Shown: positions 19,317-26,865 of the stretch, in pieces
Position numbering within the stretch: the stretch's first letter is position 1
Layout of the letters: each line of letters opens with the position of its first letter
NCBI GenBank assembly: GCA_001899205.1
Contig: MKVL01000020.1
Coordinates: forward strand, 62,001-126,000
DNA: 64,000 bases
Direction of reading: 5' to 3'
Source of the DNA: Mesorhizobium sp. 65-26
GTDB taxonomy: Bacteria > Pseudomonadota > Alphaproteobacteria > Rhizobiales > Rhizobiaceae
Program-made: the position numbers and the translations under genes
Notes under the pieces: model-generated
Told to the model about the DNA's origin: nothing
The model's input: the letters and a program-made list of their open reading frames with translations, nothing else
Databases searched by the model: none

Positions 19317-20063
19317 ATGCAGCTTCAGGGAAAAATTGCCGTCGTGACCGGCGGCGGTTCGGGTTTCGGCGAAGGGATCGTGCGCAAGTTCGTGGCCGAG
19401 GGCGCGCGCGTCGTGGTGATGGACCGCGACGCAGCCAATGCCGCGCGCGTCGCGGAAAGCCTCGGCGACGCCTGCCGGGTCTTCGTCGGCGACGTGGCCC
19501 AGGCCGCCGGCATGGAAGGCGCGCGCGACCTCGCCTTGTCGGCTTTCGGCGGCTTGCACGTGCTGGTCAACAATGCCGGCGTCGGCCATGTGCCGACCCC
19601 ACTCGACGAAATAGACGAAGCCACTTTCGATCGCGTCGCTAACGTCAACATGCGCTCGATCTACCATGGCGCGCGCGCCATGGTGCCCCATTTCAAGGCG
19701 CAGAAGGCCGGTGCGATCCTCAACGTCGCCTCGACCGGTGGCGTGTCGCCGCGGCCGAACCTGACCTGGTACAACGCCTCCAAGGGATGGGTCATCACCG
19801 CGACGCGCGGCATGGCGGTGGAGCTCGCCCCCTTCGGCATCCGCGTCAACGCCATCAATCCGGTCGCGGGCGACACGCCGCTGCTGGCGACCTTCATGGG
19901 CTCCGACACGCCGGAGATCCGCGCGAAGTTCCTGTCGACCATCCCGCTCGGCCGCTTCTCGACGCCGGAAGACATGGGCAACGCCGCTGCCTTCCTGTGC
20001 TCGGACGAAGCCTCGATGATCACCGGCGTCGCGATGGAAGTCGACGGCGGACGCTGCATCTGA
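19317..20063 (+). CDS. SDR-family NAD(P)-dependent oxidoreductase
   Basis: The 248-residue classical short-chain dehydrogenase has the dinucleotide motif 'TGGGSGFGEG' at residues 11-20, 'NNAGVG' near residue 88 and the catalytic Ser and 'YNASK' (Tyr-x3-Lys) near residues 140-160. The C-terminus ends in 'GVAMEVDGGRCI', the usual FabG-like close. The start at 19317 has GGAGGAG 6 bp upstream; the longer frame to 19278 lacks a comparable site. It is followed after 23 bp by the decarboxylating-dehydrogenase-like gene. It likely interconverts a secondary alcohol and a ketone; the substrate is unknown. Confidence 0.93.
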   Translation: MQLQGKIAVVTGGGSGFGEGIVRKFVAEGARVVVMDRDAANAARVAESLGDACRVFVGDVAQAAGMEGARDLALSAFGGLHVLVNNAGVGHVPTPLDEIDEATFDRVANVNMRSIYHGARAMVPHFKAQKAGAILNVASTGGVSPRPNLTWYNASKGWVITATRGMAVELAPFGIRVNAINPVAGDTPLLATFMGSDTPEIRAKFLSTIPLGRFSTPEDMGNAAAFLCSDEASMITGVAMEVDGGRCI

Positions 20064-20086
20064 GGCTGGCGGGAAGGATGCAAGCG

Positions 20087-21178
20087 ATGAAGGACAGCTA
20101 CCAGATCGCCGTGGTTCCCGGTGACGGCATCGGCCCGGAAGTGACGGATGCGGCGCTCGACGTGCTGCGCGCCGCCTTCGGAGGGGAATTGCCGCTCGCG
20201 TTCACCGAGTATCCCGCGGGCGCGGAGCTTTATCGCCGCACCGGTGAGAGCTTTCCCGACGCAACGTTCCAGGCTTGCCGCGATGCGGACGCCGTCCTGC
20301 ATGGCGCGGCCGGCATTCCAGGCGTGGTGCATCCCGACGGCACGGAGGCCGGCCTCGACTTCACGCTGCGCCTGCGCTTCGAGCTCGACCTGTTCGCCAA
20401 CATCCGCCCGGTCCGGCTCTATGCCGGGGTGCGTTCGCCATTGGCGGGCGTGGAAGCCGGCCAGATCGACTACGTGATCCTGCGCGAGAACAGCGAGGGC
20501 CTCTACGCGGCGCGCGGCGCCGGGGCGCAGCTGCGCGGCGAGATGGCGGTCGACACGCTGGTGCAGACCCGCAAGGGCGTGGAACGCATCGTTCGCCAGG
20601 CGTTCGAAATCGCCCGTGCCTCGAATGGCGCGCCGGCGGACGGCGTCAGGCGCGTGACCTGCGTCGACAAGGCCAACGTGCTGCGCAGCTACGCCTTCTT
20701 CCGCTCGATCTTCGACGAAGTGAGCAAGGACTACCCCGATATCGAGGCCGAGCATGGCCTGATCGACGCGATGGCCATGTATCTCGTGACCCGGCCGGGC
20801 CACTACAACGTCATCGTCACCGAGAACATGTTCGGCGACATACTGTCGGACCTCGCCGCCGCGACCATCGGCGGCATGGGGCTGGCTCCGTCGGCGGAAG
20901 TCGGGCTGTCGCGCGGCCTGTTCCAGGCGGCGCATGGTTCGGCCCCGGACATCGCCGGGCTCGGCATCGCCAATCCCTACGGCACTGTCCTTTCGGCGGC
21001 CTCGATGCTCGAGTGGCTGGGGCGGCGCGAGGCGGATGATCGGCTCGTCTCGGCGGCGGCTCGCATCCGTCGCGCCTCTGAGAAGGCCATCGGCGACGGC
21101 GCGCTGACGCGCGACCTTGGCGGCACCGCCGATACGGCGAGTGTCGTGAAGCGCCTCTGTGCCTGTCTGGACGCTTGA
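20087..21178 (+). CDS. Isocitrate/isopropylmalate dehydrogenase-family protein (tartrate-dehydrogenase-like)
   Basis: The 363-residue beta-decarboxylating dehydrogenase acts on (R)-hydroxy acids. It contains 'VVPGDGIGPEV', 'LRENSEGLYAARGA', the catalytic 'DKANVLR' and the metal-binding 'NVIVTENMFGDILSDLAA'. The NAD region is 'AAHGSAPDIAGLGIANPYG'. Within the family, isopropylmalate, isocitrate, homoisocitrate and tartrate dehydrogenases are hard to separate by eye. The context, away from leucine genes, favours a catabolic role such as tartrate/malate-type oxidation. Start 20087 follows GGGAAGG; the ATG at 20078 is an alternative. It is likely co-transcribed with the SDR gene. Confidence 0.88.
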   Translation: MKDSYQIAVVPGDGIGPEVTDAALDVLRAAFGGELPLAFTEYPAGAELYRRTGESFPDATFQACRDADAVLHGAAGIPGVVHPDGTEAGLDFTLRLRFELDLFANIRPVRLYAGVRSPLAGVEAGQIDYVILRENSEGLYAARGAGAQLRGEMAVDTLVQTRKGVERIVRQAFEIARASNGAPADGVRRVTCVDKANVLRSYAFFRSIFDEVSKDYPDIEAEHGLIDAMAMYLVTRPGHYNVIVTENMFGDILSDLAAATIGGMGLAPSAEVGLSRGLFQAAHGSAPDIAGLGIANPYGTVLSAASMLEWLGRREADDRLVSAAARIRRASEKAIGDGALTRDLGGTADTASVVKRLCACLDA

Positions 21179-21179
21179 C

Positions 21180-21208
21180 CGGCCGGCTGACTCGGGGACT
21201 GCCGGCCG
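21180..21208. terminator. Possible bidirectional terminator hairpin
   Basis: An 8-bp GC stem (CGGCCGGC / GCCGGCCG) with a 13-nt loop lies between the convergent genes ending at 21178 (+) and 21215 (-). There is no clear T-run on either side, so it may be a weak terminator. Confidence 0.4.
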
Positions 21209-21214
21209 CCGGGT

Positions 21215-21844
21215 TCAGCGGGATTTCTTGGCCGTTTTGGGCCGGTACTGGACGATCGCGAAGATGATCCGGGTCAGTTCGTCGGCCACCTCGGGTATGG
21301 AGAGCCGACCGTCCTTGCGGTACCAGACATAGGCCCAGCTCACCATGCCGCCGATACCCAGGGCGGCGATGTGCGGATCGCTCAGCGTGAATTCACCCAG
21401 CTCGACGCCCTGGCGCAGCAGCGCGGTCAGCTTGCGGTCGAAGTCGCGCCGCATCTCGTTGATGCGTTCGAAATCCTCCGGCGGAAGGTTCTTTTCCTCG
21501 CGCGAGAAGATCGCGATGTGGATCTGGGATTCGAGAACGGCGGTCACGAAACCCCGGCCGAGCGCCTCGAGCTTGCCCGCCGGCGTGTCCTCCATCGACA
21601 GCGCCTGGTCCAGCGCCTCCAGCGAGGCGGCGATGCCGCGCGAGCAGATGTCGGCGAGCAGCTCGGACTTGGAGCTGAAATGGGCATAGATGAAGGGCTT
21701 CGAGACGCCCAGTCGCTCGGCGACCGCGTCGAGCGTGGTGTTCTCGTAGCCGTTTTCGTAGAAGAGGTCCGCCGCCGCGGCCAGTATCCGGGTGCGCTTC
21801 AGCGCGGCGATCTCGTCTCGGATTCCGATCCTGGCCTGTGGCAT
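21215..21844 (-). CDS. TetR-family transcriptional regulator
   Basis: The 209-residue protein has an N-terminal TetR helix-turn-helix: 'TRILAAAADLFYENGYENTTLDAVAERLGVSKPFIYAHFSSKSELL' spans about residues 18-63 (quoted in parts: 'AAAADLFYENGYENTTLD', 'LGVSKPFIYAHFSSK'). Start 21844 is chosen because GGGGGA lies ~11 bp upstream and the HTH then begins near residue 17; the frame is open further upstream. The C-terminal part is a helical ligand-binding domain, and many relatives sense acyl-CoA esters. It is the last gene of the minus-strand CoA operon, 148 bp after the DUF35 gene, and is the best candidate for binding the palindrome at 28525-28536 (inference). Confidence 0.9.
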   Translation of the reverse strand: MPQARIGIRDEIAALKRTRILAAAADLFYENGYENTTLDAVAERLGVSKPFIYAHFSSKSELLADICSRGIAASLEALDQALSMEDTPAGKLEALGRGFVTAVLESQIHIAIFSREEKNLPPEDFERINEMRRDFDRKLTALLRQGVELGEFTLSDPHIAALGIGGMVSWAYVWYRKDGRLSIPEVADELTRIIFAIVQYRPKTAKKSR

Positions 21845-21992
21845 GCGTGTCAAATTCCCCCGGCGACGGAGGCTATTTCCCTTATTTGATTCCCCTCCGG
21901 CGTCATACACCCAACCGCTTGCCACGCATATGCGCGAAAACGAACGCTGGCAGGTCGGCGACCGTGTCCGGCGCCGACACGGCCGTGGCGGT

Positions 21993-22445
21993 TCACGCGC
22001 ATTCGAACCAGAAGTCGAGCATGTCGCCCTTGCGGTCGTCCGCGAATTTGGTCGTCACCCGCGTGCCGACCTTGAGGCGCTCGGCGGCCTTCGCCGGGTC
22101 CGACAGGTCGACACCCCGGAAGAAGCCGCCAATAGCCGTGTCGCCGCCGTCGAGCATGACATAGCCGAACGCATAGGGCGGCGGCGGCAGGTTCTGGAAT
22201 TCCTCGTAGACGATGGTGAAGGTCTCGATACGGCCGCCGGGACCGACCTCCACCCAGTCGGTGGTGGGTTCGAGCGTCTGGTCCGAAAAGGCGCGTGGCG
22301 GAACCAGCACGCGCCCGGTCTTGCCGCAGCGCCGGCCATAGATCTTGGCGTGGTCGCGGATCTGCACGTAGAACCAGCTTGCGGTCTCGCCGAGCGCGTG
22401 GGTGTAGGTGATGTTCCAGGCCTCGCGGCGCTTCAGAAGTTCCAT
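21993..22445 (-). CDS. DUF35 OB-fold protein, thiolase partner
   Basis: The 150-residue protein resembles the DUF35/OB-fold subunits that pair with thiolase-fold enzymes. The N-terminal part normally carries a rubredoxin-like zinc ribbon with four Cys; here only Cys40 remains in 'YGRRCGKTGRVLVPPRAF', so zinc binding is probably lost. The OB-fold follows: 'LPPPPYAFGYVMLDGGDTAI' and 'LKVGTRVTTKFADDRKGDML'. Start 22445 gives the usual family length; the frame is open upstream only because it runs antisense to the thiolase gene. It lies 41 bp after the thiolase-fold gene and probably forms a complex with those proteins. Confidence 0.88.
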   Translation of the reverse strand: MELLKRREAWNITYTHALGETASWFYVQIRDHAKIYGRRCGKTGRVLVPPRAFSDQTLEPTTDWVEVGPGGRIETFTIVYEEFQNLPPPPYAFGYVMLDGGDTAIGGFFRGVDLSDPAKAAERLKVGTRVTTKFADDRKGDMLDFWFECA

Positions 22446-22486
22446 GTCTCTTTGTCCGTCTCTTTGAGGAATTGGCAGGTTTTCGG

Positions 22487-23665
22487 TCAGGCCTCGACGA
22501 CCATCGTTCCGAAGAACTGGTGGTCGCCGCCATTGCCGCTGGCGATGCCGAGCTTTGCGCCCTTGACCTGATGGGCGCCGGCGCGGCCGGACACCTGCAG
22601 CGCGATCTCCGCCACGCGGATCATCGCGGTCACGGCGATGGCGTTTGTGCACAGCACGCCGCCCGAGGGGTTGACCGGAATGTCGCCGCCGATCGAGAAA
22701 CGCCCTTCATTGACGCCAGCGACAGCGCCGCCGAGATCGGCGAGGCCGGCGGCCTCGATCGAGTGGTACTCGGTGTTGCTGAACGGCGCGTAGAGCTCGG
22801 CGACATCGACCTGTTTGCGCGGGTCGGTGATGCCGGCCATCTTGTAGGCGCGGGCAAAGGAGTTGCGCAGCGCGTAGGCGTCGGCATGGTCGGCGGTCAG
22901 CCGCTGGCCCATGCGGTCGCCGAGGTAGTAGGTCTCCGAGCAATGCCCGACGCCGGTGATCCAGACCGCGTCGAGGCGGTTCTGCTTGATGTAGCGCTCG
23001 GAGGCCAGCACCATGGCGCCGCCGCCGCTCGATTGCGGGCAGCAATCCATCAGCTTGATCGGCCAGGAGATGCAGCGCGACGCCATCACCTCGTCGACCG
23101 TCACCTCCTTGCGCAGATGCGCGTTGGGGTTGAGTGAGGCGTGCTTGCGGTTCTTGACGACGACACGAGCCATGTCCTCCTGGCTCATGCCGTATTTGTC
23201 CGCATAGCGGATGCCCGACATGGCAAGCATGGTGATGGTGCCGAGCGGCAGGGGCCGTTCGTAGGTCGGATCCCAGATCTTGTTGAGCACGGTCTGCGAA
23301 TCCCCGCACTCGCCGACCTTGTCTGCGCCGGCCGTCATCACCACGTCGCAGGCTCCCGCCGCGACGTGGTAGTAGGCCGCCGCGACGCTCGAAATGCCGG
23401 TCGCGCCGCCGGTGTTGATACGCAGGAAGCGCTTGTTGCGGCCGCCGACGGCATCCACGCCCAGGCGTTCGGCGTTGCCGATGCCCACCATCGCGTCGGG
23501 AGACAGCGAATAGACGATCGCCTCGATGTCATCGAGCTCGAGTTGCGCGCCGGTGAGCGCCTGGTTCACGGCCTCGCGCACGAGGTCCGGATAGCTTGCG
23601 TCGTCGCGGCGCGCCTTGAAGGCCGATTGGCCGATGGCGATGATCCCAACCCTTGGCGTGCTCAT
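22487..23665 (-). CDS. Thiolase-fold protein lacking the catalytic cysteine (1)
   Basis: The 392-residue protein has the SCP-x/acetyl-CoA acetyltransferase fold. The nucleophilic Cys motif is replaced by 'INTGGATG' at residues 83-90, and the C-terminal GHP-x-G motif is replaced by 'NPSGGVLCTNAIA', so the usual Claisen chemistry is unlikely. Related proteins without the Cys, such as steroid-degrading Ltp2, are retro-aldolases that work with a DUF35 partner, and a DUF35 gene follows here. A retro-aldol or carbon-carbon cleavage role on a CoA ester is therefore inferred. The start overlaps the upstream thiolase-like stop by 4 bp, suggesting a heteromer. Confidence 0.88.
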   Translation of the reverse strand: MSTPRVGIIAIGQSAFKARRDDASYPDLVREAVNQALTGAQLELDDIEAIVYSLSPDAMVGIGNAERLGVDAVGGRNKRFLRINTGGATGISSVAAAYYHVAAGACDVVMTAGADKVGECGDSQTVLNKIWDPTYERPLPLGTITMLAMSGIRYADKYGMSQEDMARVVVKNRKHASLNPNAHLRKEVTVDEVMASRCISWPIKLMDCCPQSSGGGAMVLASERYIKQNRLDAVWITGVGHCSETYYLGDRMGQRLTADHADAYALRNSFARAYKMAGITDPRKQVDVAELYAPFSNTEYHSIEAAGLADLGGAVAGVNEGRFSIGGDIPVNPSGGVLCTNAIAVTAMIRVAEIALQVSGRAGAHQVKGAKLGIASGNGGDHQFFGTMVVEA

Positions 23666-24822
23666 GCCAGTGCTCCATCCTTGTCTTGTCCAAACACCAG
23701 CACGGTCTGGTACATCATGGCGAAACCGCTTGCCGCTTGAGCCAGCGCCGCGCGTGCGTTGCGGATCTGGTGGCGTCCGGCCTTGCCCTGCACCTGGCGG
23801 GCGGCCTCGGCGATGCGGATCATCCCCGTGCAGAAGACGGGGTTGATGGTGATGACGCCGCCTGACGGATTGACCGGCAGTTCGCCGTCGCGATCGAAGA
23901 CGCCGGCGTCGATGTCAGCCTGCCACTTCGCCTTGCCGGAGAGCCCGAGCGCGGCATAGGCAAGCAATTCCTGGTAGGGGCTGACGTCGGTGAGTTCGAC
24001 GACGTCGAGCGCCTTGCGCGGGTCGCTCAGGCCCGCCTCGGCATAGGCCCGCCGCGCGGCCTCCTCGAGCGCCGGCGCGGTGGAAAGGTCGCGGTCGCCG
24101 AGGAAGCCCGCCTCGGTCGCCCAGCCCATGCCGCGCACCCAGGCGACGTTGTCGAGCTTGTGACGCGCGATATGCTCCTCCGACGCGATGACCACGGCCA
24201 CGGCGCCCAGCACCGGGGACGACACCATGTCCGGCTCGATCGGCCAGCGTCCGGCGGTCTTGTCCGGGTTCTTCGCACCGGCTCTCGCCGCTTCGGGATA
24301 GGCATGCATGCCGTTGGCGCGGTTGCGCTCGGTCAGCCGCCTTGCAAGTGCCGCGGTTTCAGGCTGGTCGGCCAGGATGGCCGATGCCTGCAGGGCTGCG
24401 CCCGACAGTTCATCCAGGGGCAGCGCGCGGTGGAAATATGGATCGGCGCCGAGCCGCTGCGCCTCCGACAGGGACGAGGCCTCGACGGGGCTCCACGACA
24501 CGACGAGCTGCGTGTCGTACTGGCCGGAGGCGACGCGCAGCACGCCCATGACGAAGGCATGCTCGCCCGCCGAAGGCGTCGACAGTATGTCGCGGTCGAC
24601 GCCGCCGACCGAGCCCGACGCAGCCATGATCGAGATGGCGCGGCCATCGAACTGGTCGTTGGAGGCGACGACGATGCCGTCGATCTGGTCGGCGTCGAGG
24701 CCAGCATCCCGCATCGCGGCCTGCGCCACGTCGAAGAGCAGCTCCTCGAGCGATTTTGCCTCATCGGTGACCGGAGCGCTGATTGCGCTGCCGATCACCG
24801 CGATTCGTCTGTTCAGGGCCAT
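23662..24822 (-). CDS. Thiolase-fold protein lacking the catalytic cysteine (2)
   Basis: The 386-residue thiolase-family protein is the companion of the gene at 22487-23665. At the nucleophile position the sequence reads 'STPSAGEHAF' (residues 81-90) with no Cys, and the C-terminal catalytic region reads 'NPSGGVITINPVFCTG' with no GHP motif. It shares the 'LPVNPSGGV...RIAEAA.QV.GKAG.HQ' C-terminal pattern with its neighbour, so the two probably arose by duplication and form a heteromer. It lies 20 bp after the CoA-transferase gene. A CoA-ester substrate is likely from context; the reaction is inferred, not shown. Confidence 0.87.
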   Translation of the reverse strand: MALNRRIAVIGSAISAPVTDEAKSLEELLFDVAQAAMRDAGLDADQIDGIVVASNDQFDGRAISIMAASGSVGGVDRDILSTPSAGEHAFVMGVLRVASGQYDTQLVVSWSPVEASSLSEAQRLGADPYFHRALPLDELSGAALQASAILADQPETAALARRLTERNRANGMHAYPEAARAGAKNPDKTAGRWPIEPDMVSSPVLGAVAVVIASEEHIARHKLDNVAWVRGMGWATEAGFLGDRDLSTAPALEEAARRAYAEAGLSDPRKALDVVELTDVSPYQELLAYAALGLSGKAKWQADIDAGVFDRDGELPVNPSGGVITINPVFCTGMIRIAEAARQVQGKAGRHQIRNARAALAQAASGFAMMYQTVLVFGQDKDGALA

Positions 24823-24841
24823 CGATACGCACCTTTTTCGT

Positions 24842-25999
24842 TCATTTCGGTTGAGGCTTCGGCGGAAATTCAGGCTTGTCGGTGCCGTCCGTTACCGGCG
24901 GTCCGCGCGGTGATGGCGGGATGCCGTCGACCCAGGCCGGGAAGAGCGCCTGCAGCTCGCCGGCGGCGTTCCTGCGCACAAGCCGGCGCTCGCCGGTGTG
25001 AGGATCGGCAAGCGCCTCGCCCAGATCGTTGACGACCGACAGGCAGCAGTCGACGCCTTGGAAGCGTGTTGTGATCTCCCCGGTCGACAGCCCGGCGAAG
25101 TATGCTGCGACGTCGCGGCGCAGCGCATGCTGCGGCAGCTCTTCCGACTGGCGCGATACCCAGTCCGGCTGTCCCGCGCGCTCGCAGAACGCCTTCCAGA
25201 ATTTCGGCTCAATGGCGCCCAGCACGACATGGCGGCCGTCCTTCGCGCGATAGACCTGGTAGTAGGCTGCTCCGCCGTTGAGGTAGGTTTCGCCCCGGCC
25301 CGGAATGGTGCCGTTCGCGCCATAGGCGGCGATCTGTATCATCTGCAGCGGCATTGCCGTGTCAGCGAGAGCCAGATCGATGGCGCAGCCCTTGCCGGTG
25401 CGGATGCGCCCGTGCAGCGCGCCCAGGATGGCAACCGCTGCGAACAGGGAGCCGGACACGTCCGAGATCGGCGGATCGAAGAAGATGGGGCTGTCGGTTC
25501 CGTTCCGGTCGAGCAGACCGGCCAGGGCGAGGTAGTTGGCGTCGTGGCCGGCCACGCCGGCGCGGCCCGAGCCGATGCCGTAGCCGCTGATCGAGCAGAG
25601 AACGATGCCGGGATTGACGCCGGAAAGGACGTCGTAGCCGATGCCCAGGCGATCGATGACGCCGGGCCGGAAACCTTCCACCACGACGTCGGCGGCGCGC
25701 ACCAGCTCCAGGAATTCGGCACAGCCGGCATCGTCCTTGAGGTCGATGCGGCGGATCGTCTTGCCGGCGTTCAGGCTGTTGTAGAAGATCGGTCGTCCGT
25801 GCTGGTCGCGCGGGCCAAGCTCCAGCATCTCGTCGCCCTTCGGCGGCTCGATCTTCACCACCTCCGCGCCCATGTCGGCAAGCAGCAGGGTGGCGAGCGG
25901 GCCGGGTATGTACTGCGACAGGTCGAGGATGCGCACCCCGCTCAGGAAGGTGGCGAGGGGCGAGTTTCCGGGCGCGTCGCTGCGTGGGTCGTGGCTCAT
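24842..25999 (-). CDS. Class III CoA-transferase (CaiB/BaiF family)
   Basis: The 385-residue enzyme would move CoA between carboxylic acids. The N-terminus has 'LSGVRILDLSQYIPGPLATL' and 'DMGAEVVKIEPPKGDEML', the CoA-binding Rossmann region of the family. The catalytic Asp is probably in 'ISDVSGSLFAAVAIL' near residue 175. Its start overlaps the stop of the cyclase-family gene by 4 bp. It is one of four class III CoA-transferases in the window, each with different neighbours, so several acids may be activated separately. The acid substrate is unknown. Confidence 0.92.
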   Translation of the reverse strand: MSHDPRSDAPGNSPLATFLSGVRILDLSQYIPGPLATLLLADMGAEVVKIEPPKGDEMLELGPRDQHGRPIFYNSLNAGKTIRRIDLKDDAGCAEFLELVRAADVVVEGFRPGVIDRLGIGYDVLSGVNPGIVLCSISGYGIGSGRAGVAGHDANYLALAGLLDRNGTDSPIFFDPPISDVSGSLFAAVAILGALHGRIRTGKGCAIDLALADTAMPLQMIQIAAYGANGTIPGRGETYLNGGAAYYQVYRAKDGRHVVLGAIEPKFWKAFCERAGQPDWVSRQSEELPQHALRRDVAAYFAGLSTGEITTRFQGVDCCLSVVNDLGEALADPHTGERRLVRRNAAGELQALFPAWVDGIPPSPRGPPVTDGTDKPEFPPKPQPK

Positions 26000-26865
26000 A
26001 GGATGGCCACCGGATTAACCGGGCTTCCCGTAGCGCCGCGTATGGGTAGCGCCGCGGCGACAAACAGGAAGCGCGCCACATTCTGCGCCGCCAGCTCGGC
26101 AAGCTCCAGCCCTTCGAGCAAGACGACGCCATGGTCCCTGATCAGGCACTGATGCACCGGAAACACCGTCCCGGCCCGGAAAGGCAACACCTCGACGGCG
26201 AAATTGTCGGCGCCGACAAGGGCCACGCCGGCTTCTGCCAGCAGCAGGCCGGCCTCGCGATCGAGACCGGGTTCGTTGTCGAAATTCACCGGTTCGCCGG
26301 CGGCCGAGCGTTCCTGCCAGCCCGTGCGCAAAAGCACGGCGTCGCCCTTCGCAAGCAGGGCGCCCGAGCGCTCGATTGCCGCCTGGACCATGTTCGGCCC
26401 GATGGCGAAGCCGTCCGCCAGCGGTCCACCGTTGAGAGCAACGAAGTCGAGCAGCACGCCCGTCGTCGCGATCGGACCGAGTTGCTGCACCCCGAGCCGG
26501 GCGGCGCCGTTGCTCTTGACCTCGGTTGCCGAGAAGCCGTTGTAGAGCATGTCGTCGTACCAGCAGTGGCAGAGTGCATCGAGATGCGTTCCGGCGTGCA
26601 ACGGCATCACCACCGTGTCGTCGGCGAACTGGAAGCCACCGGGGCGCCGCCTGCCGGCGGCATAATCGCCGCCGTCGCGGTTCATGAAGTGCATCACGCC
26701 CGGCCTGCTGCTCGGCACCGGCATGGTGGCCGAGATCTGCTGAGCAAGGCTTATCGTCCTGCCCTGCCGAACCAGTTGCGCGGCGTTGCGCACCTGCGGC
26801 GCGCCGATATGGTTGAGCGCGCCCCGTTCATCGGCTTCGCCCCACTTGCCCCAGGCGTCCTTCAT
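25996..26865 (-). CDS. Cyclase-family metal-dependent hydrolase (kynurenine formamidase-like)
   Basis: The 289-residue protein contains the family's metal-binding motif 'LHAGTHLDALCH' (HxGTHxDxxxH) and a later 'GVALVGADNFAVE' stretch. Members hydrolyse amides, lactones or cyclic ketones, for example kynurenine formamidase. Start 26865 (ATG) overlaps the stop of the acyl-CoA ligase gene (ATGA); the longer frame upstream reads antisense-like sequence within the ligase gene. In this operon it could open a lactone or ring before CoA activation (inference). Confidence 0.88.
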   Translation of the reverse strand: MKDAWGKWGEADERGALNHIGAPQVRNAAQLVRQGRTISLAQQISATMPVPSSRPGVMHFMNRDGGDYAAGRRRPGGFQFADDTVVMPLHAGTHLDALCHCWYDDMLYNGFSATEVKSNGAARLGVQQLGPIATTGVLLDFVALNGGPLADGFAIGPNMVQAAIERSGALLAKGDAVLLRTGWQERSAAGEPVNFDNEPGLDREAGLLLAEAGVALVGADNFAVEVLPFRAGTVFPVHQCLIRDHGVVLLEGLELAELAAQNVARFLFVAAALPIRGATGSPVNPVAIL

